Notes: generated from the letters alone by a model not told the origin. 64,000 nucleotides of DNA from Paenibacillus terricola (GCF_014779765.1 NZ_JACXZA010000004.1:372001-436000); one strand, 5' to 3'; positions 42,294-50,999 are shown, counted from the stretch's first letter. Made by a program: numbers and translations.

Positions 42294-42692
42294 ATGAAAT
42301 TGAACTTGACGATGCAGCGTAAGGCGGTGCTGGAAGTTCTCCAGCATGCCCATGACCACCCGACGGCAGCCGATGTTATGGATCGGCTTCGCGCACAAGG
42401 CAACGTATTTGCATATGGCACTGTATATAACTCGCTCCGTTATTTGACGGAGGTAGGACTCGTCAAGGAACTGAAGCTTGGCGAAGCGGCATCACGTTAC
42501 GACGCAAAAATGGAAGATCATCATCATGTCGTCTGCACCCGCTGCGGACGTGTTGACGAAGTTACGATAGAACTGCCTGCCGAGTGGCTTGGCAAAGCCG
42601 CGCAAGAAACAAACTATGAGCTGCATCACGCATCCGTGGTGCTGGAAGGAGTGTGTTCAAGTTGTTCCGTACAGAACAGTCCGTCGAAGTAG
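42294..42692 (+). CDS. perR: PerR-type peroxide regulator, Fur family
   Basis: A 132-residue Fur-family repressor. The N-terminal winged helix (MQRKAVLEVLQHAHDHPTAA, TVYNSLRYLTEVGLVKEL) is followed by the metal domain. The Zn site is CTRCG and CSSCS. The regulatory site contains SRYD, with Asp where PerR proteins carry the Asp ligand and Fur carries Glu, and DHHHVVC with the His ligands that are oxidised by peroxide. These residues and the PerR box on its promoter favour PerR over Fur or Zur. AAAGGATG lies 8 nt before the ATG. The last 40 bases overlap the next gene. Confidence 0.82.
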   Translation: MKLNLTMQRKAVLEVLQHAHDHPTAADVMDRLRAQGNVFAYGTVYNSLRYLTEVGLVKELKLGEAASRYDAKMEDHHHVVCTRCGRVDEVTIELPAEWLGKAAQETNYELHHASVVLEGVCSSCSVQNSPSK

Positions 42693-43432
42693 GTGTTTCC
42701 GCAAAGCCACGCCGTATTATGATTGTAAGCCGTTATGCACATAGTGTACAAGAAACAGCAGCACTGCTCATGGGAGATGGATTCGACGTATTCATGACGC
42801 ATCAATGCCCGGAGCGGGCGCTTATCGAGAAACTTGCCCCGGATATGATGATATACGATATGTCTGCTGAGGACAAAGCAACGGCATCAGCAATTGCTTC
42901 AGTAGAACGATTCGCAGTTAGTGAAGGGATAGCGCGTACGCTGTTTCTCGTATCCGAAGCGACGCTTGCGAGCTGTGTGTCAGCAGGATCGTCGGAGGAG
43001 CTGCTCGTATGGCCAGGCAGCCCAAGCGAAGCGCTGCTGCATGCGCGCCGCATTGTGCGAAGCGCGGAGAGTACGGCGATTGCGACGCTCCGCACATTCA
43101 AAGATTTGATGATCGACACGGGACGTATGGCAGTGTACCGGGATGGCCGCGAGCTGAGGCTGACGCGTACGGAATACGATTTGCTGCTCGTGCTCATTCA
43201 AGCAGGAGGAAGCGTGTTGTCTCGCGAGGTCATTACGGAGAAAATATGGGGCTGCGGTCTATTCGGCAGCAGCAACACAGTTGATGTGCACGTGAAGACG
43301 CTTCGCAAGAAACTGAGCGATAATGCACTGTTTCCGAAGTATGTGGCGACGGTCCGCGGTGTTGGGTACCGCCTGGCAGATGAGCGTCCGACCGCTTCGT
43401 TCTCGGTGACGCAGAGCGCAACGTACGTCTAA
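42653..43432 (+). CDS. Response-regulator-like protein with degenerate receiver
   Basis: A protein of about 255 residues with an N-terminal receiver-like fold (about 20-135) and a complete OmpR-type winged helix (LRLTRTEYDLLLVLIQAGGS, NTVDVHVKTLRKKLSDN, VATVRGVGYRLA). The receiver has lost key residues: the acidic pair is replaced by SR in IMIVSRYA, and the Lys near the C-terminus is replaced (LLVWPGSP for the usual xxVKPF). An Asp remains at IYDM. It is therefore probably controlled without phosphorylation. It starts inside perR; GTG at 42653 or TTG at 42662 are the candidate starts behind AAGGAG. Coupling to perR suggests a redox role. Confidence 0.78.
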   Translation: MFKLFRTEQSVEVGVSAKPRRIMIVSRYAHSVQETAALLMGDGFDVFMTHQCPERALIEKLAPDMMIYDMSAEDKATASAIASVERFAVSEGIARTLFLVSEATLASCVSAGSSEELLVWPGSPSEALLHARRIVRSAESTAIATLRTFKDLMIDTGRMAVYRDGRELRLTRTEYDLLLVLIQAGGSVLSREVITEKIWGCGLFGSSNTVDVHVKTLRKKLSDNALFPKYVATVRGVGYRLADERPTASFSVTQSATYV

Positions 43433-43524
43433 ACTTTGATCGCTTTCACCGCCACTCATCCTACATTTAACGCAGCTTCATGATCGCATCGCATGAAGGT
43501 GCGGCCTATCCTCATATATATGAC

Positions 43525-43539
43525 TTAGATTAAGTCTAA
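43525..43539 (+). promoter_or_regulatory. Weaker PerR-like box upstream of catalase-like gene
   Basis: TTAGATTAAGTCTAA is a near-palindrome that matches the PerR box at 10 of 14 positions. It lies 96 bp before the catalase-like gene. It suggests that the gene belongs to the PerR regulon, which would fit its position. Confidence 0.45.
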
Positions 43540-43634
43540 ATCTATAGCTAATCCCATAGAGTGGACCGGAGCAGCTTATTCATAACTTTGCTAATCCGAC
43601 ACTTGCATGGAGAGGGAGAGGGGTTATATAGAGG

Positions 43635-44759
43635 ATGAGTGAGCGATTGATAGCAAACTATGCGCCGTCCGCTGGCAGTCAGCGCGTTCAACGTGTCATG
43701 CATGCGCGAGGAGCGGGCGCACGGGGCATATTCGTGACGGAGCATTCGATGGCCGCTTATACGAAGGCTCATTTTCTGCAAACGGCAGGGCAGGAAACTC
43801 CTGTGCTTGTAAGGTTCTCAACCGTCTTTCACGGCAAGGGATCGCCTGAGGCTGTCCGTGATCCGAGATGCTACGCGGTGAAGCTGCTAACGCAAGAGGG
43901 GCAGCATGATATTGTTGGCAGTCATATCCCTGTCTCCTTCGTCCGTGAGGCGGCGAAATTCAAGGAACTAGAACAAGCGATGCGACCGTCGCCGGATACG
44001 AATGAGCAGAGCCCTGCGCAGTATTGGGAGCAGTTGTCGCATCTGCCGGAATCGACGCATATGCTGACCTGGCTGTTCGCCAATGACGGCACGCCAGCAA
44101 GCTATCGGCAGATGAACGGGTACAGTGCAGAGCCGCTTAAATGGGTCAACGCGGAAGGCACCGAGGTCTATGTCCGATATGCATGGAAGTCGAAGCAGGG
44201 CGTCGTCTGTTTCACCCCAGATGAAATGGCAGCTGTGCAAGCGTCCGACTACAGCCACGCGACGCGCGATTTATATGCTGCGATCGAGAATGGGGAGCAT
44301 CCGCAGTGGGAACTGCATGTGCAGCTTATGGCGCCTGAGGCAGCCGCCACGCTGTCATTTGATCCGATGGATCCGACGAAGATATGGCCGGAGAATTTAT
44401 TCCCGTTCATTCGTGTCGGTACGATGACGCTTCATCAGAATCCGATCAACTATTTTGGCGAGGTGGAGAAAGCTGTTTTCTCGAATGATGCACTTGTTCC
44501 GGGCATTGAGGCAGCGGAGGAAACTTTTCTTACCGAACAAGGCATAGACGACTTCGCGCAAGCAGGTGAACGTGTTCGTGCGCTGCCCGATTGCGAGCGC
44601 GATTGGCTTGTGCGCAATCTGATCAACGACCTGCAGCAGGCGTCGCAGGAGACGCAGCATCGTGCGGCAGGCAGCTTCTACCGTGCTGATGCACAGCTTG
44701 GTATGCAGATTGCTGCAGCGTTAGGCATTGATCTCGACGAGCGAATGCCAAGAAGTTGA
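43635..44759 (+). CDS. Catalase-like protein lacking the haem-ligand segment
   Basis: A 374-residue homologue of clade-3 catalases (normally about 480). The catalytic His is present (RVMHARGAGARG, residue 23), as are VRFSTVFHGKGSPEAVRDPR, NGYSAEPLKWVNAEG, FDPMDPTKIWP and NYFGEVEKAVF. Two features break the family pattern. The distal Asn segment VGNNTP reads VGSHIP. After LVPGIE the protein jumps directly to the C-terminal helices, so the MLQGRLFAYPDTHRHR region with the proximal Tyr haem ligand is missing. It may be a non-catalatic or differently coordinated relative. AGAGGG and a PerR-like box lie upstream. Confidence 0.8.
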   Translation: MSERLIANYAPSAGSQRVQRVMHARGAGARGIFVTEHSMAAYTKAHFLQTAGQETPVLVRFSTVFHGKGSPEAVRDPRCYAVKLLTQEGQHDIVGSHIPVSFVREAAKFKELEQAMRPSPDTNEQSPAQYWEQLSHLPESTHMLTWLFANDGTPASYRQMNGYSAEPLKWVNAEGTEVYVRYAWKSKQGVVCFTPDEMAAVQASDYSHATRDLYAAIENGEHPQWELHVQLMAPEAAATLSFDPMDPTKIWPENLFPFIRVGTMTLHQNPINYFGEVEKAVFSNDALVPGIEAAEETFLTEQGIDDFAQAGERVRALPDCERDWLVRNLINDLQQASQETQHRAAGSFYRADAQLGMQIAAALGIDLDERMPRS

Positions 44760-44788
44760 TGAATTAGTCGTTCGAATATACGATACAG

Positions 44789-44829
44789 GAAGCCCCTGAT
44801 ACGTTAGCAGCGTATCGGGGGCTTCTCTA
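44789..44829 (+). terminator. Terminator after the catalase-like gene
   Basis: A 15-bp stem (GAAGCCCCTGATACG with CGTATCGGGGGCTTC, one mismatch or G-U) with loop TTAGCAG is followed by TCTATT. It starts 30 bp after the stop. Confidence 0.8.
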
Positions 44830-44927
44830 TTGCCGTTCAAGAACCCTTGCCTTGCATTGAGAGATTTTTGCGAGACCGCACGTTACAATAGAGAGAAGAG
44901 GTTAAGAGGGACAAGGGTGTTGATTCG

Positions 44928-45407
44928 GTGAGGAAGTTAAATCTTAAGCTGCTGTTGAGTTTTCTGATCACACTGGGAGCGATCGTCGCGATGATCGTCG
45001 CGATGGAATATACGCTGCCGGCTTCGAAGTCGCCGGCGGCGGTTCAAGGGAAGCTGGATCTGACAGGTTGGTCGTTCGAGCGGGACGGGATTGCGCTGCT
45101 GAACGGGGAATGGCAGTTTTACAGCGGGAAACTATTGACGCCCGAGGAACTGACGCCCTTGTCGGCGGCACCTGGCCTTGCTCGTGTGCCAGGCACCAGG
45201 TGGCTGGAGAAGATGAACGGGCAGCCCCGCAAAGGCAACGCAACCTATCGCTTGACGGTGCTGCTGCCTTCGTCAGAGGAGAAGCTGGCGATCAAGGTGC
45301 AAAATATTTGGATGTCCCATAGGCTCTATATTAATGGAGTATTGGTAAAGGAAATGGGCGTGCCGTCCGAGGATGCGGCAGGGAATGAGTCGGCCAATCA
45401 CGATTAA
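44928..45407 (+). pseudogene. N-terminal remnant of a 7TMR-DISM-type sensor kinase
   Basis: This 159-residue frame starts like a large receptor kinase of the 7TMR-DISM type. It has an N-terminal membrane helix (LLLSFLITLGAIVAMIVAM), then the extracellular jelly-roll motif LDLTGWSFERDGIALLNGEW, and YRLTVLLP and LYINGVLVKEMG. Proteins with this domain continue with seven helices and a kinase, all missing here. Around 45385-45400 the sequence passes into an unrelated SLH-protein tail in another frame. It is best read as a deletion remnant, although a short secreted protein could still be made. Confidence 0.7.
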
Positions 45408-46422
45408 TGCTGGCGATGTGAAATATGTCATTCCGGCTGAACAAATCGGCATCAGTGCTGTAGCGGCAAAGCTTGGCGTTCCGACTTCGTCGCTGCGGAG
45501 TATCGAGGTGGAAATTCGATTGATTGATACAGCCCCGTCGATTGCCGCACAGATTAATGAAAAGGCTAAGACGCAAGGGTACGAGCTGCTGCTGCCGCCA
45601 GTTGAATTCGAGATCGTTGCCAGAACGACTTCGGCTTCGGGCGTGGTGAGCGAGGTCAGCATCAATGAATTTACCCAATATGTGTCCCGTATTATGCAGC
45701 TGCCGGCAGGCATCGATGGGAACAAAATTACGACGGGGATTGTCTACAATGCGGACGGCACTTTATCGCATATTCCAACGGTTGTGTACGAAGAGGACAG
45801 CATGTGGTATGCGAAGCTGAATTCGCTGACTAACTCGATCTACTCCGTCATTTGGAACCCGATAGAGGTTGCTTCGGCAGCGAAACACTGGTCGAAGGCG
45901 GCTGTCAATGATATGGCATCGAGGCTGATCGTGAAGAAGCCGGAACAATTCGTTCCTGACGCTTCGATCACGAGAGGAGACTTTGCGGAATATATTACGA
46001 AGGCGCTCGGCCTTTACCGCACAGGTGTTGCGAAGAACGGTTTGTATTCGGATGTATTGAAATCCGATTCCCGGGCTGACGCCATTTCAATAGCTACGGC
46101 ATATGGCATCATTACGGGTTATCCTGACGGTACGTTCCGACCGGATGCCTTGATTACCAGACAAGAAGCGATGGTCATGTACGCTCGGGCGATGAACCTA
46201 ATCGGATTGGCCGCATCGAAGACGGATAAACTGGCGGGCTACAAAGATCTGAATAAGGTCGCGGCTTGGGCTTATAAAGAAGTGGAGCAGACCGTTGAAG
46301 CAGGCGTGTTCTCCGGCCGGACCGCAACGACGATCGATCCACGCGGCGTCTTCACGTATGCAGAGGCGGCAACTGCGGTACGCAATTTGCTGCAGCAGGC
46401 AGAACTGATCAATAATCAATAA
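45373..46422 (+). pseudogene. C-terminal remnant of a large SLH-domain protein
   Basis: This 349-residue frame has no signal peptide and no usable binding site before its first ATG. It starts in the middle of a domain typical of giant S-layer-associated proteins (RPITINAGDVKYVIPAEQIG). Three SLH domains follow at about residues 180-345, with TRGDFAEYITKALGLY, YGIITGYPDGTFRPDALITR and GVFSGRTATTIDPRGVFTY. SLH domains bind pyruvylated cell-wall polymers, but without an export signal this part cannot reach the wall. Together with the kinase remnant it marks a deletion joining two genes. A very strong terminator follows. Confidence 0.75.
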
Positions 46423-46471
46423 GCATCATAGGCTTCAAGTTGCGTTTCATCATGAAACAGTAAGAAGCAAC

Positions 46472-46513
46472 AACCTTGTCCGAGGACGGCGACTGCCGTC
46501 CTCGGACAAGGTT
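46472..46513 (+). terminator. Very strong terminator after the SLH remnant
   Basis: A 19-bp perfect stem (AACCTTGTCCGAGGACGGC with its complement) with loop GACT is followed by TCTTTATTTT. Confidence 0.9.
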
Positions 46514-46784
46514 TCTTTATTTTGCAGCGCACATTGGATAGGGGAGATTGGATTTTTATGCGTTAAGGAAAACTTTCATTTTGTTGGAAGAAACAGCTTA
46601 GAGATAAGTTGATATTGGTTATATTATTGCAAGGGCAATTGTTTTGTGAGACTATGTTTCTATTTGGATAAATAGATATATTTTACAATAATTTCGTCGT
46701 AGTCACTCGTAATGTACCACTCGAGGACAATGCGTGTAGTATTGTGTATCCCTGCAACAGAAGATGAAAGGGTGTTCTCTGATT
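46514..46784. other. AT-rich upstream region of the CAP/SLH gene
   Basis: This region holds the promoter of the CAP/SLH gene. Several AT-rich stretches occur (TTATATTATTG, GATATATTTTACAAT), but no -35/-10 pair with 16-18 bp spacing was convincing. No gene or other feature was seen. Confidence 0.35.
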
Positions 46785-48668
46785 ATGAATTCTAGTCGTA
46801 CTAAGCCTTGGAGGCTGTCGCTTGCAATCGTCCTGTTATTCGTTACATGGACTGCGGCAGTGTCGGAGGTACACGCTGCACAGGTTAATGTTCAGAAGGT
46901 TGTTGCAGACCGAACGAAGAAGGCCATTGTAGACCAGTGGCTCCATTATCGTCCGCTCGGAACCGATGGGAACTATATGAACGAGGGCAACATTTACGAG
47001 ACAGTCCCTCAGCTTGCTGCCCCTTATGCAATCGGATCCATTAAGCAAACATTTATTGAAGATGGCCTTAATGCCGCCAATTTCGTTCGTTATCTGGCAG
47101 GGCTGCCGGACGATCTGGAGGCGGACTGGTCGCTCGAACAGCAGGAGCAGACAGCGGCGCTGCTCAGTGCAGTCAACCGCGTCTTGTCGCATACGCAGAA
47201 GAAGCCAGCGGGAATGGAACAGTCCATGTTCGACCTTGGCAATGTAGGGGCAGGAGGCAGTAATTTGATCAAAGGAAGCCTAACCTTCTACAACCATGTG
47301 CTTGGCTATATGTCCGATAGCGACGAGTCCAACATTGATCGAGTCGGCCATCGTCGGTGGATTCTTAATCCGCTTATGAGGAAGACGATGTTCGGCATGG
47401 TCTATTCTGCGCCGGACGCGAAAGGGACTGCGTATCCATACGGTACGATGTACGCATTTAATACGGATCGGGACCCGGCTGAGGTGAGCTATGACTATGT
47501 GTCTTGGCCATCGGCAGGGTGGTTCCCGCAGGAGCTGTTCGCGGTTCGCGATGCCTGGTCGGTATCCCTCAACGCTGACAAATATGACAATTCACGGACC
47601 AGCGACATTCAAGTGAAGCTCACTCGCGAGCGCGATGGACGCACATGGCAATTTGATTCGAACGATAAGGACGTCTCCGGTCATTATTTCAATGTCGAGA
47701 CGAGCGAGTATGGGATCCCGTTTGCTGTCATTTTCCGTCCTGAAGGGATAGGCGCATTCGGTGACAATGATACGTTCAAAGTCGCTATCAGCGGCTTATA
47801 CGATACAAGCGGGCAAGCAGCTCAACTGCAGTTCCAGACTAAGTTTTTCAACATGCTGTCATCACCTGTAGCTCGTTATACGATCCAGCTGCGCAAAGGC
47901 GAAACGCTGCAGCTTGGCGTTCGGGCGGGAGAGCGGACCGATGGCACAGCGTATGTAAGCGGCAATTCGAAGATTGCAGCTATCAACAGCGCAGGAGAAA
48001 TCAAGGGCGTGGCCGCCGGAACGACATGGGTATCGGTCGATAGCTATACCGGCAGGCAGAACCGGGTCAACATTGTTGTGACGGATAAAGCAGCCGCCGA
48101 GCAGGTGAGCAAATGGGCGCTGAAAGACTATGGGAAAGCCAAAGGTAACGGACTCATAGACAAGACGCATGACCATTCGTATCAGCAGCCGATCTCGCGT
48201 TACGATTTCACGGTGCTTGCTATTCAGATGCTGGAGACGGCTGCAAGCCAATATCTGTACACCGAGGACGTAGGTTTCGGCAACTCGCCGTTTAAAGATA
48301 CGGACGATTGGCGCATTACATGGGCGAATCGCAACGGCATTATTCAAGGAATGGGAGCGCAGACGTTCTCGCCGAAGACGACGATTACGCGCGAGCAGGC
48401 TGCCTCATTGATGTTGAATCTATACAAGCAAGCGAAGCAGACTATCGGAATCGACAAAGACGAGCCGGCAGATATGGGGCTTCGCTTCGCTGACGACAGC
48501 AGGATTGCGGCTTGGGCGCGTACCAGCGTCTATCGTGCAACGACGTTGTCCATCATGAAGGGCACCGGCAGCAATCAGTTCACGCCAAAAGGCATTTTGA
48601 CTTATGAGCAAACGTTCGTGCTGTTGGAGAACTTGTTCGAGTTGATTGAAGAGCAGAAGAACGGCTAA
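46785..48668 (+). CDS. Surface protein: CAP domain, Ig-like domain, SLH domains
   Basis: A 627-residue exported protein. The signal peptide (LSLAIVLLFVTWTAAVSEVHA) ends near residue 30. The N-terminal half holds a CAP (SCP/PR1-like) domain, with SNIDRVGHRRWILNP at about residues 180-195 containing the characteristic GHRRW. A Big_2-like domain follows (VARYTIQLRKGETLQLGV to WVSVDSYTG, about 360-430). Three SLH-like repeats at the C-terminus (ITREQAASLMLNLY, ILTYEQTFVLLENL) anchor it to the wall. CAP proteins are often secreted binding proteins or peptidases of unknown substrate. AAAGGGTG lies 10 nt before the ATG at 46785. Confidence 0.85.
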   Translation: MNSSRTKPWRLSLAIVLLFVTWTAAVSEVHAAQVNVQKVVADRTKKAIVDQWLHYRPLGTDGNYMNEGNIYETVPQLAAPYAIGSIKQTFIEDGLNAANFVRYLAGLPDDLEADWSLEQQEQTAALLSAVNRVLSHTQKKPAGMEQSMFDLGNVGAGGSNLIKGSLTFYNHVLGYMSDSDESNIDRVGHRRWILNPLMRKTMFGMVYSAPDAKGTAYPYGTMYAFNTDRDPAEVSYDYVSWPSAGWFPQELFAVRDAWSVSLNADKYDNSRTSDIQVKLTRERDGRTWQFDSNDKDVSGHYFNVETSEYGIPFAVIFRPEGIGAFGDNDTFKVAISGLYDTSGQAAQLQFQTKFFNMLSSPVARYTIQLRKGETLQLGVRAGERTDGTAYVSGNSKIAAINSAGEIKGVAAGTTWVSVDSYTGRQNRVNIVVTDKAAAEQVSKWALKDYGKAKGNGLIDKTHDHSYQQPISRYDFTVLAIQMLETAASQYLYTEDVGFGNSPFKDTDDWRITWANRNGIIQGMGAQTFSPKTTITREQAASLMLNLYKQAKQTIGIDKDEPADMGLRFADDSRIAAWARTSVYRATTLSIMKGTGSNQFTPKGILTYEQTFVLLENLFELIEEQKNG

Positions 48669-48684
48669 CAGCTTATAATAGTAC

Positions 48685-48730
48685 AAAAGGCGATCGCTAT
48701 CCGGTTCCAACCGGTAAGCGATCGCCTTTT
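48685..48730. terminator. Bidirectional terminator between CAP/SLH and siderophore genes
   Basis: AAAAGGCGATCGCT pairs with AGCGATCGCCTTTT, with an inner CCGGTT/AACCGG stem. T4 lies on each strand, so it serves both convergent genes. Confidence 0.88.
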
Positions 48731-48746
48731 ATATACCCCTATCAAC

Positions 48747-49748
48747 CTAACTTTGTGCTCCCTTGCGCTTAGACAGCAGCAAGTAGAGGAAGAATGGCGC
48801 GCCGATCGCGGCTGTGAAGACGCCGGCTGGAATATCGCTCGGCAGCAGCAATGTGCGTCCGGCGAGGTCGGCGGCCAGCAGCAGCAGCGCACCGACGAGC
48901 GCTGCCGTCGGGATGAGCCTGCCGTACTTGGGACCGACGAGTCGGCGTGCGATATGGGGTGCCATCAGGCCAATAAAGCCGATGCCGCCTGACATGCCAA
49001 CCGCTGCGCCAGTCAGACCGACGCTTAGAACGAGCATGAACAGCCGTATGCGTTGTACGGGCGTACCGATGCCAACCGCAAGCTCGTCGCCAAGCTCCAG
49101 CACATTCAAGTAACGCGACAGATAGATTGCGGCGAAGAGCAGCACGGCGGCCCAAGGCAGCAGCGCCCATACATGTTTCCAGGCGGTGCCGTACAAGGTG
49201 CCCGTCATCCAGCCGAGCGCTTGCGAAGCCATATAAGGCGGACCGATCTTGAGCGCGAATGTTGTCAATGCCCCCATCGCTGTCGCTAGCGCGATGCCGA
49301 TGAGGACGAACCGCAGCGGCGAGATTCCCCGTCGCCATGCCGCGGCATAATTGATCGCCGCTGTGATGAATGCGCCCAGAATCGCGAACAGCGGAATCCA
49401 TTGAATGCTCAGGTGACCGGCGGCGAATGTCAGGAACAGGACGGATGCTACGGTTGCGCCGCCGGATATGCCGACCAAGTCAGGCGAAGCGAGCGGGTTA
49501 CGGACGAGTGCCTGCAGAATAGCGCCTGCGGCGGCGAGCGATGCGCCGACCAATACCGCCATAAGCACGCGCGGCAGCCGTAATTTGATAATAATGAGCG
49601 ACGAGGCCTCATCGCCTAATCCAATGAGTGTCTTCGCCGCGGTGCCGATCGGGATATAGGTGCTGCCGATCGCGACACATACCGCAACAGCTGCCGCTAG
49701 CGCGACTATAAGGATGAGCAGAATCGATGTGAATTTAAGATTGCGCAT
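48747..49748 (-). CDS. FecCD-type iron-siderophore permease
   Basis: A 333-residue permease of the FecCD/BtuC family with about 9-10 helices. Characteristic segments are RLPRVLMAVLVGASLAAAGAI, NPLASPDLVGISGGA, LALGWMTGTLYG-like text and the C-terminal GFIGLMAPHIARRLVG with the coupling loop. GGAG lies before the ATG at 49748. It overlaps the upstream permease gene by 14 bases. With that gene it forms the channel of an Fe(III)-siderophore importer. The ATPase gene is not in the cluster; a shared YusV-type ATPase is the likely partner. Confidence 0.9.
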   Translation of the reverse strand: MRNLKFTSILLILIVALAAAVAVCVAIGSTYIPIGTAAKTLIGLGDEASSLIIIKLRLPRVLMAVLVGASLAAAGAILQALVRNPLASPDLVGISGGATVASVLFLTFAAGHLSIQWIPLFAILGAFITAAINYAAAWRRGISPLRFVLIGIALATAMGALTTFALKIGPPYMASQALGWMTGTLYGTAWKHVWALLPWAAVLLFAAIYLSRYLNVLELGDELAVGIGTPVQRIRLFMLVLSVGLTGAAVGMSGGIGFIGLMAPHIARRLVGPKYGRLIPTAALVGALLLLAADLAGRTLLLPSDIPAGVFTAAIGAPFFLYLLLSKRKGAQS

Positions 49749-50757
49749 AGCTTCTCCTTCTGGCCACATAGATGAAGAACGGAACGCCGATCAATGCGGT
49801 AGCCACGCCGACAGGCAGCTCCTCTGGCTGCAAGATGAATCGGCTGACTGTGTCGGCTGCCATCAGCAGCGTCGCGCCGAGCACGATTGAATACGGGATA
49901 ATCCAGCGATAGTCATGCCCGACTAGGAAACGGCTGATATGCGGAATGATGACGCCAACGAACGCGATTGGACCAGCGATGGCTACGGAAGAGCCAGCGA
50001 GCAGGACGATGATTGCTGTAAGAATAACGCGTACCAGACCGATCTTCAATCCAAGGTTGCGGGCTGTTTCTTCCCCCATGCTGAGCACGTTAACGGACTT
50101 CGTGATCAGCAGCGCCCCGACAATGCCTACGATCGTATAAGGCAATACAGCTGCCAGATGGTTCAGATCTCGTCCGGAAACAGAGCCAACGATCCAGAGC
50201 AAAATATCGTCGAGCATCTTGTTCTGTTTGAGCAGAATGCCCGTTGTCCAGGCAGAAGCGAAAGCGGCAACGGCAGATCCGGCCAATGTGACGCGGATAG
50301 GCGTCTCGCCGTTGGTTTTGCCCACTGCGCCAAGAGTGAATACGACGGCTGCCGTAACGGCTGCCCCGGCGAATGCAATAAGAATGAGGGAGGTGTTCGA
50401 GAACACGCTTCCCGCAATCGATAAGGCGACGACAACGGCAAGCGCAGCGCCTGAATTGATCCCCATGACCGAAGGCGAAGCAAGCGGGTTACGTGTCATC
50501 GCTTGCATGAAGGCGCCTGCAATCGCAAGGCTTGCGCCAACAATAGCGGCAATCGCCATACGCGGAACTTGCACATTGCGGATAATCAGGTCGGTATTGG
50601 AACCGTCAAAGTGACGGTAAGCATCAACGACTTGGAATGGCGTGAATGTATGGCTGCCGCTGAACAATACACTACCGACTGCAATCAAGAGCATGACAAT
50701 GAGACTGAATATAAGAAAGATCGTCTTCTGTCCGCTGCTTTTCAGATAATGGTTCAT
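49735..50757 (-). CDS. FecCD-type iron-siderophore permease
   Basis: A 340-residue permease of the same family, with RNVQVPRMAIAAIVGASLAIAG, NPLASPSVMGINSGAALAV and GPIAFVGVIIPHISRFLVG. The ATG at 50757 has GTAGGAG 10 nt upstream; a longer frame to 50814 would run into the promoter. It is the first gene of the leftward operon, diverging from the binding-protein gene at 51000, and both promoters lie next to Fur boxes. The pair resembles B. subtilis YfiZ/YfhA, which import hydroxamate siderophores with YfiY; that match is by general pattern only. Confidence 0.9.
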   Translation of the reverse strand: MNHYLKSSGQKTIFLIFSLIVMLLIAVGSVLFSGSHTFTPFQVVDAYRHFDGSNTDLIIRNVQVPRMAIAAIVGASLAIAGAFMQAMTRNPLASPSVMGINSGAALAVVVALSIAGSVFSNTSLILIAFAGAAVTAAVVFTLGAVGKTNGETPIRVTLAGSAVAAFASAWTTGILLKQNKMLDDILLWIVGSVSGRDLNHLAAVLPYTIVGIVGALLITKSVNVLSMGEETARNLGLKIGLVRVILTAIIVLLAGSSVAIAGPIAFVGVIIPHISRFLVGHDYRWIIPYSIVLGATLLMAADTVSRFILQPEELPVGVATALIGVPFFIYVARRRSYAQS

Positions 50758-50813
50758 TGCGTAATAGCTCCTACGTGGAAAATTGTCGATTCTAGCTAGC
50801 TGCATATTGTTCA

Positions 50814-50842
50814 ATTGTAGGCTTTGTTCAGTGGAGCGTCAA
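50814..50842 (-). promoter_or_regulatory. Promoter of the siderophore permease operon
   Basis: On the minus strand TTGACG, a 17-bp spacer and TACAAT form a strong sigma-A promoter 57 bp before the first permease. The Fur palindrome abuts the -35. Confidence 0.75.
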
Positions 50843-50859
50843 TGATTCTGAGAATCATT
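50841..50859. promoter_or_regulatory. Fur box 1 between the divergent siderophore genes
   Basis: AATGATTCT-G-AGAATCATT is a perfect 9-1-9 palindrome and a recognisable Fur operator (10 of 14 core positions). It sits between the -35 elements of the two divergent promoters, so Fur bound here could repress both. Confidence 0.7.
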
Positions 50860-50871
50860 TTCAACTTTTCA

Positions 50872-50900
50872 TTGACATCGATCAACAACCGTACTACGAT
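50872..50900 (+). promoter_or_regulatory. Promoter of the siderophore-binding protein gene
   Basis: A consensus TTGACA, a 17-bp spacer and TACGAT at 50895-50900 give a strong promoter about 100 bp before the gene. It is flanked by Fur boxes on both sides. Confidence 0.75.
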
Positions 50901-50915
50901 ACTAGGGGCTGGAGT

Positions 50916-50930
50916 TGATAATCATTTTCA
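50916..50930 (+). promoter_or_regulatory. Fur box 2 downstream of the binding-protein promoter
   Basis: TGATAAT-C-ATTTTCA matches the 7-1-7 Fur box at 13 of 14 positions. It lies at the start of the transcript, where bound Fur would block RNA polymerase. Confidence 0.75.
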
Positions 50931-50999
50931 GTCAAACATAATAGTCACTTGTCAGGTACTTACTAGATCAACAGAGAGAGTAAAGGATGGTTGAGTGGA

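Noticed and set aside
42294-42692. Assignment as Fur or Zur
   Set aside because: The SRYD Asp, the promoter with a PerR box and the catalase-like neighbour favour PerR; Fur normally has Glu at that position.
45373-46422. A complete SLH protein gene starting at 45373
   Set aside because: There is no signal peptide or binding site, and the frame starts in the middle of a domain directly after an unrelated kinase fragment.
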